NCBI GenBank assembly: GCA_944325295.1 | Contig: CALUZL010000133.1 | Coordinates: forward strand, 1 to 8,220 | Direction: 5' to 3' | DNA: 8,220 nt | From: an uncultured Erysipelotrichaceae bacterium | GTDB lineage: Bacteria; Bacillota_I; Bacilli_A; Erysipelotrichales; Erysipelotrichaceae | Part shown: positions 5,870 to 8,220 of the stretch, in pieces | Layout: every line of letters begins with the position of its first letter | Position numbering within the stretch: the stretch's first letter is position 1 | Notes under the pieces: generated by a model | The model's database searches: none | What the model saw: only the letters and a program-made list of their open reading frames with translations | Told to the model about the DNA's origin: nothing | Translations under genes and position numbers: made by a program

Positions 5870-6522
5870 ATCCTAAACAGCCAATATTGCGCTTTGTCTG
5901 ATCGACTAAGGCCAAGTTTTTCCTGAAGCTTCATCGAAGCCACGTTATCAGTCTCCACATCACAATACGGAAGTTCACCTTTAGCCAAAAGATGATTTAT
6001 GAGATATCCTTCCAAAGCATAGGCCAGATTCTGCCTTCGATATTTGGCAAATACTTTGAGCAGTCCCATCGTACCATCGGTATGAATGCCAATATAGCCG
6101 GCAAGATCACCGCCGATGAAAAGGCCGAATAATTCACCTTTGGCAATTATCGCATGCAGTTCATCGTCGCTGGCCATATCGTAGTCAGCTCTTATAAACT
6201 CATAATACGTCTCATCTAAGGGGCGGATGTCATGTTTTGGTATCGGGACCATTTCTTTTTTTAAATAAGCGTAGACCCAAAACGTTGATGATTCAGCGAT
6301 ATCGTAATCAGCGATGATGTATTTATAAAGGTTCTCATCATAGACGACTACGCCAAAATAGTCTTTGAAGTCTAATTTAAAGTCTCTGAAAAGATTGAGG
6401 TCGCCCTTTATGTAAAGTACCCTTTCATCGGGATCCAAAAGAACTTGAGATCCCTTTTTATCATAGAGGATCCGACCTTTCTTTTTGACTTTAGCGTATT
6501 GGATATCGTCGATCTTAAACAT
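5866..6522 (-). CDS. GNAT-family N-acetyltransferase with an unassigned N-terminal half
   Basis: This 218-residue protein probably transfers an acyl group from acyl-CoA to an unknown acceptor. The C-terminal half (about 98-218) looks like a GNAT fold: GDLAGYIGI (138-146) as strand 4, the acetyl-CoA loop KYRRQNLAYAL (160-170), and the closing VETDNVASMKLQEKLG (189-204) typical of FR47-like members. In the usual R-x-x-G-x-G/A signature the first glycine is Asn165 and the last position is Ala167. The first ~95 residues are charged and strand-like and I cannot assign them; they may be a degenerate second GNAT-like half. I chose ATG 6522 (MFKIDDIQYA). It overlaps the ychF stop by 8 nt and lacks a clear Shine-Dalgarno. 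The upstream ATG at 6696 would place 58 residues inside ychF. The TGA stop overlaps the tilS start. The substrate cannot be inferred from its neighbours. Confidence 0.8.
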   Translation of the reverse strand: MFKIDDIQYAKVKKKGRILYDKKGSQVLLDPDERVLYIKGDLNLFRDFKLDFKDYFGVVVYDENLYKYIIADYDIAESSTFWVYAYLKKEMVPIPKHDIRPLDETYYEFIRADYDMASDDELHAIIAKGELFGLFIGGDLAGYIGIHTDGTMGLLKVFAKYRRQNLAYALEGYLINHLLAKGELPYCDVETDNVASMKLQEKLGLSRSDKAQYWLFRI

Positions 6523-7615
6523 TGAAGCGGAAATGCATGATATCGCCATCTTTGGCAATATAGTCTTTACCTTCGAGCCTGAGTTTGCCGCCTTCCTTAA
6601 GTTTAGCCTCACTGCCGTATTCCATGATGTCATCGTAGGTGAATACTTCAGCCCGAATAAAACCTTTTTGGAAATCACTATGGATGATCCCGGCACATTC
6701 CGGAGCCGTCATCCCGTCTTTAAATGTCCAACCGCGGCATTCATCAGAGCCAACGGTAAAAAACGTCTTTAAGCCTAAAGTCTTGTAAGCCTTTAACATA
6801 AGTTCATCAAGTCCGGCGCGATAGATGCCGAGATCTTCCAAAAACGCACTCTTCTCTTCTTTGCTTAAACCGCTGAGATCTTCTTCGATCTTTGCGCTGA
6901 TCGCCACGACTTCATTTCCCTCTTTTAAGGCCAGATCCTTAAGGGCGAGATAATACTTATTGGCATCGGGATCATTGATGTCATCTTCTTTGATATTGGC
7001 GATATAGATCACCGGTTTTATGCACAACAGGTTAAGTGTCCTGATATAAGCAAGCTCCTCTTTTGAATAATCTGAGCTTTTCAAAAGAACGCCTTTTTGA
7101 AGTGTATCCTTTATCTTGCTCAAAACCGCCTCTTCAAACATCGCTTCCTTGTCTTTTGTCTGTGCTTTTTTTAGGATCTTGGCCATCCTGTTTTCAATCG
7201 TTGTCAGATCGGCCATTATGAGTTCATAGTTTATGATCTCCACATCTCTTAGGGGATCGACACTTTCATACACATGACTTATATCGCCATCTTCAAAACA
7301 TCTCACGACATGACAGATAGCATCGACCTCGCGGATATTGGCTAAAAATTTGTTACCCAGTCCTTCGCCCTTACTTGCGCCTTTGACCAGCCCGGCTATA
7401 TCCGTGAATTCAAAAGTAGTAAAAATAGTTCTGAGCGGTTTGTAGAGCTCACTGAGCTTTATCAGACGTTCATCTTTGACTTCAACGACGCCGACATTGG
7501 GCTCGATCGTGGCAAAAGGATAATTTGCCGCTTCAACTTTAGAATTGGTTATTGCATTGAACAGTGTCGATTTGCCGACGTTAGGTAAACCGACGATTCC
7601 GGCTTGTAAACTCAT
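6515..7615 (-). CDS. ychF: Ribosome-associated P-loop ATPase YchF/OLA1
   Basis: YchF is a universally conserved Obg-family P-loop NTPase that associates with ribosomes and, unlike its relatives, favours ATP. It has been tied to stress responses and translation. The 366-residue length is standard. Visible elements are G1 GLPNVGKST (9-17), the PFATIEPN switch (33-40), G3 DIAGLVKGA (72-80), G4 NIKE (207-210) in the ATP-type NxxE form and not NKxD, and SAKIE (240-244). A helical insert lies between G3 and G4, and the C-terminal TGS domain (about 284-366) has FFTVGSDECRGW and the IHSDFQKGFIRAEV block. The ATG at 7615 has AGAGGT six bases upstream. It is 22 nt downstream of the membrane protein gene and overlaps the acetyltransferase gene by 8 nt. 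Confidence 0.98.
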   Translation of the reverse strand: MSLQAGIVGLPNVGKSTLFNAITNSKVEAANYPFATIEPNVGVVEVKDERLIKLSELYKPLRTIFTTFEFTDIAGLVKGASKGEGLGNKFLANIREVDAICHVVRCFEDGDISHVYESVDPLRDVEIINYELIMADLTTIENRMAKILKKAQTKDKEAMFEEAVLSKIKDTLQKGVLLKSSDYSKEELAYIRTLNLLCIKPVIYIANIKEDDINDPDANKYYLALKDLALKEGNEVVAISAKIEEDLSGLSKEEKSAFLEDLGIYRAGLDELMLKAYKTLGLKTFFTVGSDECRGWTFKDGMTAPECAGIIHSDFQKGFIRAEVFTYDDIMEYGSEAKLKEGGKLRLEGKDYIAKDGDIMHFRFNV

Positions 7616-7637
7616 TTTGATACCTCTTTTTTCCGTA

Positions 7638-8156
7638 TTATTCTATCACAAACTCCAAAACAAATGATATAACTAAGACATTTGTTAAATAGATCAGTTC
7701 CATTAACCCGTTAACTCCCAAAAAGCGCAAGTGGATCAAAAACAGCAAAAATAAACTCAAGGTAAAGATGCCGACTAAAAAACGTGATCGCTTTGGATCG
7801 TAAATCCTTATCTTAAACAGGATGCTATAGATGGCAAATGTTATTACACAAAAAGTGACATACAACACGAGCACGTGAAGATCGGAGATAAATGTCCGGT
7901 TGTGATCATAAGGCACAAGGGCGCCGCCGACGATAAAAAATGCGGTTAAAATGGCCATCTTTTTATCAAAACGGAAAAAGGATTTATAAACACAAAGCGC
8001 AAGCGAAAAGGCAAAACTTAAAACATGCAGGTAATTATATCCCGTTTCTATAGTACCGGAGCTATTGCCATATAAAAGATCAGTCTTGTAAAACAGACTG
8101 ATCATGACTGATAAAGTAAAGATGTATAGAAGGACGCTAGTTCGCTTGGTCCTCAT
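7638..8156 (-). CDS. Six-segment membrane protein of unknown function
   Basis: I do not recognise this 172-residue protein. Six hydrophobic stretches can be seen at about 7-23, 42-60, 67-82, 93-114, 125-142 and 150-169, so it is almost entirely membrane-embedded with short loops. The positive N-terminus (MRTKRT) and the KIRIYDPKRSR loop (115-125) fit a cytoplasmic N-terminus and a cytoplasmic loop between segments 4 and 5 under the positive-inside rule. The most distinctive stretch is VPYDHNRTFISDLHVLVLY (81-99), where Pro, Asp and His residues sit at a membrane boundary. This recalls small DUF998-like proteins, but that is only an impression. ATG 8156 has GAGGAT upstream (8165-8170) at good spacing. 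The start overlaps the preceding gene by 20 nt, and ychF follows after 22 nt, so it belongs to the same transcript. Confidence 0.8.
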   Translation of the reverse strand: MRTKRTSVLLYIFTLSVMISLFYKTDLLYGNSSGTIETGYNYLHVLSFAFSLALCVYKSFFRFDKKMAILTAFFIVGGALVPYDHNRTFISDLHVLVLYVTFCVITFAIYSILFKIRIYDPKRSRFLVGIFTLSLFLLFLIHLRFLGVNGLMELIYLTNVLVISFVLEFVIE

Positions 8157-8220
8157 TTATCAAGATCCTCAAAGCTTCGATCGCCGTCTCGATAGCTCCT
8201 TGGGTATCATGAGCCTGCTT
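8137..8220 (-). CDS. 3' end of an unrecognised gene cut by the right edge
   Basis: The last 27 codons of a leftward gene enter at the right edge and end at TAG (8137-8139). It is the only frame on this strand without a stop through the segment. The visible tail, AHDTQGAIETAIEALRILI and a short polar end, looks like a C-terminal amphipathic helix. It overlaps the membrane protein start by 20 nt, and the Shine-Dalgarno of that gene lies in these codons. That close packing supports it as a real coding end and the first visible member of the operon. No family can be named from so short a piece. Confidence 0.65.
   Translation of the reverse strand, partial: KQAHDTQGAIETAIEALRILINEDQAN

Noticed and set aside
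6523..6696. N-terminal extension of the acetyltransferase to an ATG at 6696
   Set aside because: Its 58 extra residues are an out-of-frame reading of the conserved YchF TGS domain. The ATG at 6522 gives a normal short overlap.
6485..6772. 95-codon plus-strand open frame opposite ychF
   Set aside because: It is a shadow of the conserved TGS-domain coding sequence, without an independent start signal.
1..8220. Mobile element, CRISPR array, toxin-antitoxin or defence system
   Set aside because: I saw no transposase, integrase, spaced direct repeats or defence domains on either strand. Nearly all the sequence is accounted for by conserved housekeeping genes.

Overview
The window reads as an ordinary housekeeping stretch from a low-GC (roughly 40% by eye) bacterium with a compact genome, most likely a Bacillota or Mycoplasmatota-type lineage. 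The evidence is the order tilS-hpt-ftsH-hslO-dusB, which resembles the tilS to dusB neighbourhood of Bacillus-like genomes, and AGGAGG-type ribosome binding sites. Tryptophan is written TGG at every site I checked (in dus, ychF, tilS and the acetyltransferase gene), so this is the standard bacterial code and not the Mycoplasma UGA=Trp code. I cannot place the organism more precisely from this sequence.

Layout: every gene is on the minus strand and reads right to left. From the right edge these are: the last 27 codons of an unrecognised gene; a six-segment membrane protein of unknown role; the ATPase YchF; a GNAT-type acetyltransferase; tRNA-Ile lysidine synthetase (TilS); hypoxanthine phosphoribosyltransferase (Hpt); the membrane AAA+ protease FtsH; the redox chaperone Hsp33 (HslO); and a tRNA-dihydrouridine synthase (DusB type). 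Junctions range from a 20-nt overlap to a 27-nt gap, so all nine are probably one operon. The only strong internal structure is a 12-bp hairpin at the ftsH/hslO junction. Two small hairpins follow dus. After them comes tRNA-Leu(UAG) with encoded CCA, a plausible promoter of its own and an intrinsic terminator. The leftmost ~130 bases carry a good leftward promoter and a ribosome binding site for a gene that starts at or just beyond the left edge.

Functionally the run combines translation and tRNA modification (tilS, dus, ychF), purine salvage (hpt) and membrane or oxidative protein quality control (ftsH, hslO). This combination is common in Bacillota. Compared with the Bacillus subtilis arrangement as I recall it, coaX and the cysK/folate genes between ftsH and dusB are missing, and ychF plus an acetyltransferase lie upstream of tilS.

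I found no convincing undescribed system. The observations most worth a second look are the terminator-like hairpin containing the ftsH stop codon, two gene junctions that use the same 8-nt overlap without a Shine-Dalgarno sequence, a strong excess of GATC, and the two uncharacterised proteins.
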